NCBI GenBank assembly: GCA_015494725.1
Contig: WGAR01000090.1
Location: 1 to 17,618, forward strand
Reading direction: 5' to 3'
Length of the DNA: 17,618 nucleotides
Origin: Thermodesulfobacteriaceae bacterium
GTDB taxonomy: Bacteria; Desulfobacterota; Thermodesulfobacteria; Thermodesulfobacteriales; Thermodesulfobacteriaceae
In this document: positions 7,403 to 15,223 of the stretch, one piece after another
Layout: every line of letters begins with the position of its first letter
Numbering within the stretch: the first letter of the stretch is position 1
Position numbers and translations under genes: made by a program
Notes under the pieces: generated by a model
Database searches by the model: none
Seen by the model: the letters and a program-made list of their open reading frames with translations, nothing else
What the model was told of the DNA's origin: nothing

Positions 7403-8184
7403 TGACCACCACCCTTCTGATCCTGGCCCTGGTGGCGCTGGTCTTTCTGGCCGCGGTAACGCTCTTTATCTTTCGGGAGCTGGGACGTCTTTCCGGACGG
7501 ATGGAGGGATGGGAAAAGGAGATGGAAGGGGTGGAAAACCGCATTCAGGATCTATGTCAGGAGATCTCCACCCTCACCCGTCTTTTGAGCGGACGCTCCT
7601 CGGGCAAGGGAGGAGAAAACATCCTCTCCGAGGCCCTTTCGGCCCTGCCTCCGGATATCCTTCTTCAGGACGTGGAAATGGGGAACGGACGGGTGGAGTT
7701 CGCTTTGCGACTGCGCGACGGAAGTCTGGTACCTCTGGATAGCAAGTTCGTGGAACCCGGAACCCCTCCGGAGGTCATCCCCTCCCGTCTGCTGGCCCGC
7801 ACCAGGGAGCTGGCCAAATATCTGGACGACCCCCGGGCGGCGGGTTTTGCCCTGGTGGCGGTACCGGACGAAGCCTATCATCTTTCTCATAAGGTGATCG
7901 CCCGGGCGGGGCTAGAAAATCGCGTAATCATGGTGCCTTATACTCAAACCCTCCCTGCCGCCCTGCTCACTCTGGCCCTGGCCACCCGATTTCAGAGGAG
8001 TCCGGAAGGTTTTTCTGCGCAAGAAATGCTTGACCTCCTCGAAAATTTGGAGAAAAATCTGATTCAAGAGGAGAAAGTATTGCGCCAAAGTTTACAAAAG
8101 ATTGCCAAATTAGTGGTGCTGGTATTAAGAAAGAAGGAGCAATTCCTGGAGTATAATCTTAATGGCCGAAAAACGGTGGTATAG
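7402..8184 (+). CDS. rmuC: Short membrane-anchored RmuC-family protein
   Basis: A 260-aa protein; E. coli RmuC is about 475 aa. RmuC proteins are thought to be PD-(D/E)xK-like nuclease-fold proteins that limit rearrangement at repeats; the biochemistry is poorly known. Residues 4-24 form one N-terminal membrane helix, followed by a short coiled coil (about 30-62). The core has GGENILSEALSALPP (70-84), the strand pair VEFALRLRDGSLVPLDSKF with D113-S114-K115, and later FALVAVPDEAYHL and NRVIMVPYTQTLPAALLTL. The residue matching the first acidic position of the nuclease motif (PD in E. coli) is Glu99 in VEF. The coiled-coil and C-terminal parts are much shorter than in E. coli. The last 120 bp are strikingly AT-rich. 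The ATG overlaps the valS stop by 1 bp. Confidence 0.8.
   Translation: MTTTLLILALVALVFLAAVTLFIFRELGRLSGRMEGWEKEMEGVENRIQDLCQEISTLTRLLSGRSSGKGGENILSEALSALPPDILLQDVEMGNGRVEFALRLRDGSLVPLDSKFVEPGTPPEVIPSRLLARTRELAKYLDDPRAAGFALVAVPDEAYHLSHKVIARAGLENRVIMVPYTQTLPAALLTLALATRFQRSPEGFSAQEMLDLLENLEKNLIQEEKVLRQSLQKIAKLVVLVLRKKEQFLEYNLNGRKTVV
8102..8128 (+). promoter_or_regulatory. Candidate internal promoter for pilZ-tig
   Basis: Inside the AT-rich end of the RmuC-like gene, TTGCCA (8102-8107) and TATTAA (8123-8128) are separated by 15 bp. The -10 is preceded by TGG (8120-8122), an extended -10 that can offset a short spacer. A start near 8135 would leave a leader of about 27 nt before pilZ. This is inference from motif and position. 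Confidence 0.35.
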
Positions 8185-8503
8185 TCGCTATCCGGTTTCC
8201 CTTTCCGGGGGTCTGGCCAAAAGTCATTTCATGATCAAGGTGGAGTTGCTGGATCTGAGTATAGAGGGCGCCCGTATTAGAACCGATACCGATCGGCTCA
8301 AGGTAGGGGATAAAGTCAAGCTTTCCATTCATACCAAACCCCCCATCAAGGTGGAGGGAGAGGTTCGATGGTGTCGCAAGACCCCCCGGGGCATAGAGGC
8401 CGGGATCCACTTCACGAACATGGATTTCAAGTATCGCCAGCATCTCCAGTCTCTCATCTCTCAGATAGCCCTTTCCAGCACGCCCGATGCCTATTTCCGT
8501 TAG
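8162..8503 (+). CDS. PilZ domain protein (probable c-di-GMP receptor)
   Basis: A single-domain PilZ protein of 113 aa, cytosolic with no signal or membrane segment. It has both c-di-GMP-binding elements of the family. The N-terminal RxxxR is R5-W-Y-S-R9, and the (D/N)xSxxG motif is D31-L-S-I-E-G36. The following beta-barrel strands (LKVGDKVKLSIHT, VEGEVRWCRKT, IEAGIHFTNM) fit the fold. PilZ proteins usually convey c-di-GMP signals to motility, polysaccharide export or regulators; nothing nearby reveals the partner. The ATG at 8162 overlaps the RmuC-like gene by 23 bp. TGGAG about 11 nt upstream is a weak ribosome site. Confidence 0.88.
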   Translation: MAEKRWYSRYPVSLSGGLAKSHFMIKVELLDLSIEGARIRTDTDRLKVGDKVKLSIHTKPPIKVEGEVRWCRKTPRGIEAGIHFTNMDFKYRQHLQSLISQIALSSTPDAYFR

Positions 8504-8506
8504 GAC

Positions 8507-8535
8507 TTGTCGCTTCGGTCTTTTCCCGGTAGCTT
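8507..8535 (+). promoter_or_regulatory. Weak candidate promoter upstream of tig
   Basis: TTGTCG (8507-8512) and TAGCTT (8530-8535) are spaced 17 bp in the 63-bp gap between pilZ and tig. The match to consensus is poor (4/6 and 3/6), so this is only the best candidate seen there. Confidence 0.2.
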
Positions 8536-8566
8536 TAGCCCAAATCCTGAGAAAGGGGTACGGAGG

Positions 8567-9886
8567 ATGAAGGTAAATGTCGAGGATATAAGCGCGGTGG
8601 AAAAACGTCTCCAGGTGGAGCTCCCTCCGGAGGAGGTCAGTAAGGCCATCGATCGTACCTGTCAGCGGCTGGCCCGGGAGGTCAACCTCAAGGGTTTTCG
8701 CAAGGGACGGGTTCCCAAGAGTGTACTCAAACGGCTTTTTCGGGAACACATCGAGGAAAAGGCCGCTGAAATCCTCATCTCCGAAAGTCTTTCCCGGGCG
8801 GTACAGGAAAGCGGGCTGGTTCCCATCCTGCGCCCCCAGATAGAGAGTTACGGAAGGGTGGAAGAAACCAAATCCTTCAGCTATTCCGCCCTGCTGGATC
8901 TCCGTCCGGAGTTCGATCTTCCCCGGGAGTTTTATGTGGGGCTGGAGATAGAGAAACCCTCCGCGGAGGTCTCGGAGGAAGAGGTAGAACAACATCTGGA
9001 GGCCCTGCGCTACACCTTTGCCGAGCTTAAAAAGGCCCCGGAGGAACACGAACTCCAGGAACGTGACGTGGCCATCATCGCCTTCAAAGCCTACGAAGGC
9101 GACCAGCCCATTCCGGGGCATGAAGCCGAAGCCCTTTATGTGGATGTGGGTACCGGCGAATTTGATCAACGGGTAGAGGAGGCCCTCATCGGGCATCGGG
9201 CCGGGGATAGGGTGGAGGTGGAGGTGGAATACCCCGAAGATGCCCTCAACGAAAGGCTGGCCGGACGGCGTGTCCGTTACGAGGTAATTATCCGGGAGAT
9301 CTATCTGCGGGAGCTATCTCCCCTGGACGACCAGTTTATCCAGAAGATGAACCTGGGTTTTAAGTCCGTGGAGGAGCTTCGCCAGAGGGTGAGGGCTCGG
9401 CTGGAGGAAGAGCGCAAGAAAAAGGCCGAGGAAAAGCTGCGGGAATCCATTCTGGAAAAGATCCTGGAAAAGGTGGACTTTCCCGTGCCCGAACGCTATG
9501 TGGAGTTCAAGCTCGCCCAGATGATCGAGGGAATAGCCCAGGATCTGGAATCACGCGGCCATACCTTTGAGAGCGCCGGTATCTCTGTGGAGCGTCTCAA
9601 ACAGAAACTGCGTCCCACCGCCGAAAGGCAGGCGCGGGAGGAGTTCGTCCTGGAAAAGATCGCCGAGCAGGAAAACATAACCCTCTCTCAGGAAGAACTG
9701 GAGGAAAAGGCCGAAGAGATGGCCCGGGCCTCGGGCGGGAAGAAAGAAGAAGCTTTCCGGGTAATTATGACCTATATGGTACCCAAGCTCCTGGCGGAAA
9801 AGACCTTGCAGTTCCTGGTTTCCAACGCTACCTTAAAGGAGGCGAACCAGAAAGAGGAAACCGGAACAGCGGAAAAGGAAGCATAA
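8567..9886 (+). CDS. tig: Trigger factor (ribosome-bound chaperone / peptidyl-prolyl isomerase)
   Basis: A 439-aa trigger factor; E. coli Tig is 432 aa. It binds ribosomal protein L23 at the exit tunnel and shields nascent chains. The N-terminal ribosome-binding domain has the signature GFRKGRVP at 43-50, the same position as in E. coli. The FKBP-type PPIase domain spans about 160-245 (RDVAIIAFKAYEGDQPIPG...YEVIIREIYL). The C-terminal helical arms are highly charged and end in a Lys/Glu-rich tail. I chose the ATG at 8567, giving MKVNVEDISAVEKRLQVELP as in the family; an upstream TTG at 8507 would add 20 residues of non-family sequence. GGAGG abuts the ATG and AAAGGGG lies 8 nt upstream of it. 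It heads the tig-clpP-clpX-lon block. Confidence 0.96.
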   Translation: MKVNVEDISAVEKRLQVELPPEEVSKAIDRTCQRLAREVNLKGFRKGRVPKSVLKRLFREHIEEKAAEILISESLSRAVQESGLVPILRPQIESYGRVEETKSFSYSALLDLRPEFDLPREFYVGLEIEKPSAEVSEEEVEQHLEALRYTFAELKKAPEEHELQERDVAIIAFKAYEGDQPIPGHEAEALYVDVGTGEFDQRVEEALIGHRAGDRVEVEVEYPEDALNERLAGRRVRYEVIIREIYLRELSPLDDQFIQKMNLGFKSVEELRQRVRARLEEERKKKAEEKLRESILEKILEKVDFPVPERYVEFKLAQMIEGIAQDLESRGHTFESAGISVERLKQKLRPTAERQAREEFVLEKIAEQENITLSQEELEEKAEEMARASGGKKEEAFRVIMTYMVPKLLAEKTLQFLVSNATLKEANQKEETGTAEKEA

Positions 9887-9889
9887 CTC

Positions 9890-10507
9890 ATGGCTCTCAT
9901 TCCCATAGTCATTGAACAGACCGGACGCGGCGAACGGGCGTACGATATCTATTCCCGGCTGCTTAAGGACCGGATCGTCTTTATCGGCGGTCCCATCGAC
10001 GACTATCTGGCCAATCTGGTGATAGCGCAACTCCTCTTCCTGGAGGCGGAGGACCCGGATCGAGACATCATGCTTTACATTAACTCTCCGGGAGGGCTGG
10101 TCACCGCGGGGCTGGCCATCTACGATACCATGCAGTACGTGAAGCCCGATGTGTGTACCATCTGTATAGGGCAGGCAGCCAGCATGGGGGCGGTGTTGCT
10201 GGCCGCCGGGGCCAAGGGGAAACGTTACGCCCTGCCGCATTCCCGGATCATGCTCCATCAGCCCATGGGGGCCTTTCAGGGGCAGGCCACCGATGTGGAT
10301 ATCCAGGCCCGGGAAATCCTTCGCTTACGCGAAATTCTCAGCGATATCCTGGCCCATCATACCGGTCAGCCCCACGAACGCATCAAGGCCGATACCGAAA
10401 GAGACTTCTACATGTCCAGCGAAGAGGCCCTGCGCTACGGTATCATCGACGAAATCATAAAACCTCGCCGTCAATCCCCTTCGGAGGAAAAGAAGACGCA
10501 TGAATAA
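9890..10507 (+). CDS. clpP: ATP-dependent Clp protease proteolytic subunit ClpP
   Basis: A 205-aa serine protease that forms the double-heptamer chamber of ClpXP. The catalytic triad is visible: Ser98 in GQAASMGA, His123 in MLHQPMGA and Asp172 in DTERDFYMS. The core has INSPGGLVTAGLAIYDTM and the handle helix region DIQAREILRLREIL. The N-terminus MALIPIVIEQTGRGERAYDIYSRL begins almost at the mature form, so any propeptide is very short. The start lies 3 nt after the tig stop, with AAGGA in the tig tail as ribosome site. The stop overlaps clpX by 8 bp, so ClpP and ClpX should be coexpressed. Confidence 0.97.
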   Translation: MALIPIVIEQTGRGERAYDIYSRLLKDRIVFIGGPIDDYLANLVIAQLLFLEAEDPDRDIMLYINSPGGLVTAGLAIYDTMQYVKPDVCTICIGQAASMGAVLLAAGAKGKRYALPHSRIMLHQPMGAFQGQATDVDIQAREILRLREILSDILAHHTGQPHERIKADTERDFYMSSEEALRYGIIDEIIKPRRQSPSEEKKTHE

Positions 10508-11747
10508 GTCCAAATTTACCGGGGAGCTGCACTGTTCCTTTTGCGGTAAGAGTCAACAGGAGGTGCGCAAACTCATTGCCGGCCCTTCGGTTTATATCTG
10601 CGACGAATGTGTGGAGCTGTGTAACGAGATCATCGCCGAGGACTACGAAAAAGAGCTGGCCGAAGAACGCCTAAAGACCATTCCGAAACCCTCGGAGATC
10701 AAGGCCTTCCTGGATCAGTATGTGGTGGGGCAGGAACAGGCCAAGAAGATCCTGGCCGTGGCGGTCCACAACCACTACAAGCGTATCGAAAGCGGGGTGA
10801 ACCTCAAGGAAGTGGAACTGCAGAAGAGCAACATCCTCCTCATCGGTCCCACGGGTTGCGGAAAGACCCTGCTGGCTCAGACCCTGGCCAAGTTCCTTAA
10901 CGTTCCCTTTACCATTGCTGATGCCACCACCCTTACCGAAGCGGGCTATGTGGGAGAGGATGTGGAGAATATCCTGCTTAACCTCCTTCATGCCGCCGAT
11001 TTCGATCTGGAGTTAGCCCAGAGGGGTATCGTTTATATCGACGAGATCGACAAGATCGCCCGCAAGACCGAAAGTCCCTCCATCACCCGGGATGTTTCCG
11101 GGGAAGGGGTCCAGCAGGCGTTGCTCAAGATCCTGGAGGGGACCATTGCCAACATTCCGCCCAAAGGCGGACGGAAGCATCCCCAGCAGGAATACATCCG
11201 CATGGACACCACCAACATCCTCTTCATCTGTGGTGGGGCCTTCGTGGGGCTGGAGGACATTATCCGGCAGCGGCTGGGAAAGAGTGGGCTGGGCTTCGGG
11301 GCGGAGATCAAGAATGTGAAGGATATGTCCATCGGGGAAATCCTGGCCCAGGTGCAACCCGAAGACCTCATCAAATACGGAATGATTCCGGAGTTCGTTG
11401 GGCGGGTACCGGTGATCGCTACCCTGGATGAACTTACCGAGGAGGAATTGATCAAGATCCTTACCGAGCCCAAGAACGCTCTGGTTAAACAGTACCAGAA
11501 ACTCTTCGAACTGGAGGGGGTGGAGCTCCGGTTTACCCAGGGAGCCCTGCGGGCGGTAGCCCGGGAGGCCCTCAGACGCAAGACCGGGGCCCGGGGGCTG
11601 CGGGCCATTCTCGAGGAGGCCATGCTGGATATCATGTATGAACTCCCCTCCTATGAGGGGGTGAAGGAGTGTGTGATCACCGAAGAGGTGATCTTGCGAC
11701 GGGAGAAACCCATTTTAACTTTTGAAAAGAAGGCCCAGGAGGCCTAA
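10500..11747 (+). CDS. clpX: ATP-dependent Clp protease ATP-binding subunit ClpX
   Basis: A 415-aa AAA+ unfoldase that recognises, unfolds and feeds substrates to ClpP. The N-terminal zinc domain has C12/C15 and C34/C37 (CSFCGKS...CDECVELC). Walker A is GPTGCGKT (116-123) and Walker B is IVYIDEIDK with D181-E182. The pore-1 loop GYVGED is at 149-154, and the pore-entry RKH is at 225-227. The ClpP-docking loop reads LGF (within KSGLGFGAEI) rather than the E. coli IGF, a conservative change. Sensor-2 is in KTGARGLRAIL. It overlaps clpP by 8 bp. Confidence 0.97.
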   Translation: MNKSKFTGELHCSFCGKSQQEVRKLIAGPSVYICDECVELCNEIIAEDYEKELAEERLKTIPKPSEIKAFLDQYVVGQEQAKKILAVAVHNHYKRIESGVNLKEVELQKSNILLIGPTGCGKTLLAQTLAKFLNVPFTIADATTLTEAGYVGEDVENILLNLLHAADFDLELAQRGIVYIDEIDKIARKTESPSITRDVSGEGVQQALLKILEGTIANIPPKGGRKHPQQEYIRMDTTNILFICGGAFVGLEDIIRQRLGKSGLGFGAEIKNVKDMSIGEILAQVQPEDLIKYGMIPEFVGRVPVIATLDELTEEELIKILTEPKNALVKQYQKLFELEGVELRFTQGALRAVAREALRRKTGARGLRAILEEAMLDIMYELPSYEGVKECVITEEVILRREKPILTFEKKAQEA

Positions 11748-11784
11748 TAAAGCATGGACAAGGCCATTTGGCCGAAGGAGGACC

Positions 11785-14202
11785 ATGGGTACCGAAAGAG
11801 ATCGACTCTTACGTTTACCCCTTTTACCCTTACGGGATATCGTCCTTTATCCTAATTCGCTGGTCCCGCTTTTCGTGGGGCGGGAAAAGAGCATCCTGGC
11901 GGTAGAGCATGCGCTTTCCACCGGAAAGGAAATCTTTTTAGCGGCTCAAAAAGACGCCCAGGTGGATGAGCCAGCGGAGGAGGATATTTATCGGGTGGGG
12001 ACCATCGGGCAGATTATTCAGGTCCTGCGTCTTCCGGATGGTACCATTAAGGCCCTGGTGGAGGGCAAACAGCGCGGTCGAATCGTGCGTTTTGTGCCGG
12101 ATTACGACTTTTTCGTGGTAGAGGTGGAGCCCAAAACCGAGGTCATTGAAGCCGGTCCGGAGCTTGAGGCCCTGGTAAAGCTCACCCACGAGGCCTTTCA
12201 GGAATACAGTCAGATCAACAAGAAGATCTCGGCGGAGATCCTGAACAATATCCTGCAGATCAACGAACCCGCCAAACTGGCCGATCAGGTAGCCACCATC
12301 CTGAATCTCAAGCTTCCGCAAAAGCAGCGTCTGCTCGAACTCACCAGCGTACGCAAACGCCTGGAGCTGGTCTATGGATATCTGCGCGGCGAGATCGAAG
12401 TGGCCCGGGTGGAGCAGCGGATCAAGGAGCGGGTCAAAAAACAGATGGAAAAGAGCCAGCGCGACTATTATCTCAACGAGCAGATGAAGGCCATCCAGAA
12501 GGAACTCGGAGAACGTGAGGATGGCCGTAGCGATCTGGCCGAACTTGAGCGCAGGATCAAAAAGAAGCGTCTTCCCCGGGAAGCGGCAGCGGTGGTGCGG
12601 CGAGAATTCAAGAAACTCTCCCTGATGTCCCCCATGAGTGCCGAGGCCACGGTGGTGCGTAATTATATCGACTGGATCCTGGCTCTGCCCTGGTATGAAA
12701 AGACCAAGGATAAGCTGGATCTCGAGGAGGCCGAACGCATCCTGAACGAGGACCATTACGGCCTGGAAAAACCCAAACAGCGTATCCTGGAACACCTGGC
12801 GGTGCAGAAACTGGCCAGGAAGATCAAGGGCCCCATCCTCTGTCTGGTGGGGCCTCCAGGGGTGGGGAAAACCTCGCTGGCCCGATCGGTGGCTCGAGCC
12901 CTGGGGCGCAATTTTGTGCGCATGTCCCTGGGAGGGGTACGGGACGAGGCCGAGATCCGGGGGCACCGGCGCACCTACATCGGGGCCCTTCCCGGAAAGA
13001 TTATCCAGGGCATGCGCAAGGCCGGAACCATAAATCCGGTCTTCTGCCTGGACGAGGTAGATAAGATCGGCACCGATTTTCGCGGGGATCCCGCCGCGGC
13101 CCTGCTCGAGGTGCTCGACCCGGAACAGAACCACGCCTTTCAGGATCACTATCTGGAGCTGGGCTACGATCTTTCCCAGGTCTTTTTCATCACCACAGCC
13201 AATGCGCTCCACACCATTCCCGCTCCTTTGCTCGACCGGATGGAACTTATCGAGATCCCGGGGTACACCGAGGAGGAAAAACTCGAGATCGCCAAAAATT
13301 ATCTTCTTCCCCGGCAGCTTGAGGCCCATGGACTCAAACCCGAGCAGGTCCCCATTCCGGACAAGACCATCCTGGAGATCATTCGGCGTTACACGCGTGA
13401 GGCCGGGGTAAGGAATCTGGAACGGGAGCTTGCCACCATCTGTCGCAAGATCGCCCGGGAGGTGGCCAAGGATCCCCGGGCCTTCCGTCCTTTTACCATT
13501 ACGGTAAGACGCCTAAACAAGTTCCTGGGGGTTCCGCGGTATCGCTACGGTGTGGCCGAAGGAAAACCCGAGGTGGGGATGGCCACGGGTATGGCCTGGA
13601 CGGAAACCGGAGGCTCGCTCCTTCAGATCGAGGCGGTAATCATGCCCGGGAAAGGACAGCTGCACATCACCGGAAAGCTGGGCGAGGTGATGCAGGAGTC
13701 CGTACAGGCGGCCATGAGCTACGTCCGTTCCCGGGCCCATCAGCTCGGTCTTCCTCCGGACTTCTACCAGAAGGTGGACATTCACGTCCACGTTCCGGAG
13801 GGAGCCATCCCCAAGGACGGTCCGAGCGCCGGGATCACCATTGCTACAGCCATCGTTTCGGCCCTGCTCAAGATCCCGGTAAAGAACACCGTGGCCATGA
13901 CCGGGGAGATCACCCTGCGGGGGCGGGTATTACCGGTGGGCGGGCTTAAGGAGAAGCTTCTGGCCGCCCGGCGGGGGAACATCGAGACGGTGATCCTTCC
14001 CAAGGAAAACGAGAAAGATCTCAAAGAGATTCCGCCCAAGGTGCTCAAGAATCTGCGCCTGGTGATGGTGGAACATATGGACGAGGTGCTCAAGGAAGCG
14101 CTGGTGCTCGAAGATCCGGAAAAGCTCTTTCGGGATGTACCGCCGCTGGATATCTGGACCCTGGTCAAACAGAGGGAGGAACAGGAGATCCGGGCGCATT
14201 GA
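11785..14202 (+). CDS. lon: ATP-dependent protease La (Lon)
   Basis: An 805-aa LonA-type protease that degrades misfolded and regulatory proteins. The N-terminal substrate domain starts LPLLPLRDIVLYPNSLVPLFVGR, followed by a coiled coil. The AAA+ domain has Walker A GPPGVGKT (356-363) and Walker B VFCLDEVDKIG. The protease domain has the Ser-Lys dyad: Ser681 in PKDGPSAG and Lys722 in VGGLKEKLLAA. I chose the ATG at 11785 because AAGGAGG lies just upstream (11775-11781) and the protein then starts as the family does; an in-frame extension from 11722 would lie inside clpX. No membrane segment is seen, so this is the soluble bacterial LonA. It lies 37 bp after clpX, and its stop codon overlaps the -35 of the tRNA-Val promoter. 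Confidence 0.97.
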   Translation: MGTERDRLLRLPLLPLRDIVLYPNSLVPLFVGREKSILAVEHALSTGKEIFLAAQKDAQVDEPAEEDIYRVGTIGQIIQVLRLPDGTIKALVEGKQRGRIVRFVPDYDFFVVEVEPKTEVIEAGPELEALVKLTHEAFQEYSQINKKISAEILNNILQINEPAKLADQVATILNLKLPQKQRLLELTSVRKRLELVYGYLRGEIEVARVEQRIKERVKKQMEKSQRDYYLNEQMKAIQKELGEREDGRSDLAELERRIKKKRLPREAAAVVRREFKKLSLMSPMSAEATVVRNYIDWILALPWYEKTKDKLDLEEAERILNEDHYGLEKPKQRILEHLAVQKLARKIKGPILCLVGPPGVGKTSLARSVARALGRNFVRMSLGGVRDEAEIRGHRRTYIGALPGKIIQGMRKAGTINPVFCLDEVDKIGTDFRGDPAAALLEVLDPEQNHAFQDHYLELGYDLSQVFFITTANALHTIPAPLLDRMELIEIPGYTEEEKLEIAKNYLLPRQLEAHGLKPEQVPIPDKTILEIIRRYTREAGVRNLERELATICRKIAREVAKDPRAFRPFTITVRRLNKFLGVPRYRYGVAEGKPEVGMATGMAWTETGGSLLQIEAVIMPGKGQLHITGKLGEVMQESVQAAMSYVRSRAHQLGLPPDFYQKVDIHVHVPEGAIPKDGPSAGITIATAIVSALLKIPVKNTVAMTGEITLRGRVLPVGGLKEKLLAARRGNIETVILPKENEKDLKEIPPKVLKNLRLVMVEHMDEVLKEALVLEDPEKLFRDVPPLDIWTLVKQREEQEIRAH

Positions 14203-14226
14203 CAGAACCGGGGGTTATGGTAATTT
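14199..14226 (+). promoter_or_regulatory. Candidate tRNA-Val promoter overlapping the lon stop codon
   Basis: A perfect TTGACA (14199-14204) contains the lon TGA stop. After 16 bp comes TAATTT (14221-14226), preceded by TGG (14218-14220), an extended -10. Transcription would start near 14233, just before the tRNA-Val 5' end at 14237. The motifs are read directly; function is inferred. Confidence 0.5.
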
Positions 14227-14236
14227 TGGCCCCGGA

Positions 14237-14311
14237 GGGCGGATAGCTCAGTGGGAGAGCATCGGCCTTACAAGCCGGGGGTCAGAGGTTCGAATCCTCT
14301 TCCGCCCACCA
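14237..14311 (+). tRNA. tRNA-Val (anticodon UAC)
   Basis: A complete 75-nt cloverleaf with encoded CCA. The acceptor GGGCGGA pairs with TCCGCCC (14301-14307), with discriminator A. The D arm is GCTC/GAGC. The anticodon stem TCGGC/GCCGG, with one T-G pair, holds loop CTTACAA, giving UAC for Val. The T arm AGAGG-TTCGAAT-CCTCT is perfect. It follows lon by 34 bp and precedes tRNA-Asp by 30 bp. Confidence 0.96.
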
Positions 14312-14322
14312 AAAAGAGAGGT

Positions 14323-14328
14323 TATAAT
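14323..14328 (+). promoter_or_regulatory. Consensus -10 box between tRNA-Val and tRNA-Asp
   Basis: A perfect TATAAT lies 13 nt before the tRNA-Asp 5' end, the right distance for a tRNA promoter. No good -35 is present: the position 17 bp upstream falls in the tRNA-Val acceptor stem. It may be a second, weaker promoter or coincidence in the AT-rich spacer. Confidence 0.3.
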
Positions 14329-14341
14329 TAGAAAGGAACGC

Positions 14342-14419
14342 GGGGCTGTAGTTCAGCACGGTTAGAACGCCGGCCTGTCACGCCGGAGGTCGCGGGTTCA
14401 AGTCCCGTCAGCCCCGCCA
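14342..14419 (+). tRNA. tRNA-Asp (anticodon GUC)
   Basis: A complete 78-nt cloverleaf with encoded CCA. The acceptor GGGGCTG pairs with CAGCCCC (14409-14415), with discriminator G. The anticodon stem CCGGC/GCCGG holds loop CTGTCAC, giving GUC for Asp. The T arm GCGGG-TTCAAGT-CCCGT carries one G-T pair. The 10-nt D loop is at the long end of the normal range. A protein gene starts only 12 nt after the CCA. Confidence 0.96.
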
Positions 14420-14431
14420 TTTTCTATTCCC

Positions 14432-15223
14432 ATGACTTGGTCAGCGGGGTTTTATCTCAAAAAGGTCCTCCTCTATCTTCTCTATCCTTCCGGTTTAGTC
14501 CTTTTACTCCTGGCGGGCACGGCTATTTATGCCCTCTGGGGTAAACGACGCGGAAAAAGAAGGGCTTTCCTTTTCCTGGCCCTTTTTCTTTACTACTTGA
14601 GCTGCACCCCTTTTTTGCCCCACTTATTGCTGAAACCCCTGGAGAAGGGCTTTAAGCGGCCGAACACAGGGGTCATCTCCAGGGCTTATGCGGTGGTGGT
14701 GCTCCCGGCCCGCATTTACGGAAAAAGCGGGCTTGCGCTGGAGGAACGCTTCAGCCGGGAAACCTGGGCCCGCTTCATGGCCGGGGTAAGACTGGTTCGC
14801 GAACATCCGGGGTTGCATCTCATCGTGGTGGGGGGGTCTTGGTCCGGACCGGGAGCGCGTTATTTGGCCCGGCTGGGAAGCACCCTGGGGGTAAAGGTAG
14901 AGGCCCTGGACCAGGCGCCGGATACCATCACCAGCGCGCGGATACTCCGGGAGCGTCTGGCAGGCAAACCCTTTCTCCTGGTTACCAGCGCCCATCACCT
15001 CCGGCGCGCCCTTTATCTCTTCAAGCGGGAGGGGCTGCGCCCCATTCCCTACCCGGCCCTCTATCTCTCCCACCAGACCGAACCCGTTAGCCCCTGGTTT
15101 CTCAACTTTTTGCCGGATCCGGTGTATATGGAAATAACCAATGAAGCTGTGCATGAGTATCTGGGGCTTTCTTTCTATTACCTTCGAGATTTCCTGAAGG
15201 GGAAAATCCATGGAAAGACTTGA
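14432..15223 (+). CDS. Membrane ElyC/SanA/YdcF-family (DUF218) protein
   Basis: A 263-aa protein. Two N-terminal membrane helices (about 12-33 and 45-64) precede a DUF218 domain, the topology of ElyC-type proteins linked to envelope and peptidoglycan homeostasis. Domain markers are AYAVVVLPARI (86-95), HLIVVGGSWSGPGARYLARLG (129-149), the QAPDTITSARILRERL segment and the diagnostic LLVTSAHHLRRALYLFKREG (182-201). The usual glycine-rich first loop (VVLGGG) is replaced by VVLPAR, so part of the presumed ligand site may differ. The ATG follows tRNA-Asp by 12 nt and has no Shine-Dalgarno, so translation could use a near-leaderless transcript after tRNA 3' processing. Its end overlaps gmhA by 14 bp, fitting a shared envelope role. 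The molecular reaction is not known. Confidence 0.8.
   Translation: MTWSAGFYLKKVLLYLLYPSGLVLLLLAGTAIYALWGKRRGKRRAFLFLALFLYYLSCTPFLPHLLLKPLEKGFKRPNTGVISRAYAVVVLPARIYGKSGLALEERFSRETWARFMAGVRLVREHPGLHLIVVGGSWSGPGARYLARLGSTLGVKVEALDQAPDTITSARILRERLAGKPFLLVTSAHHLRRALYLFKREGLRPIPYPALYLSHQTEPVSPWFLNFLPDPVYMEITNEAVHEYLGLSFYYLRDFLKGKIHGKT

Noticed and set aside
8159..9196. 345-codon minus-strand frame across pilZ and tig
   Set aside because: It runs antisense across two recognised genes and their intergenic gap with no family features, so it is an antisense shadow.
11938..13329. 463-codon open frame on the minus strand inside lon
   Set aside because: Antisense shadow of a well-conserved Lon; no motif, no ribosome site noticed, and composition follows the codon bias of the sense gene.
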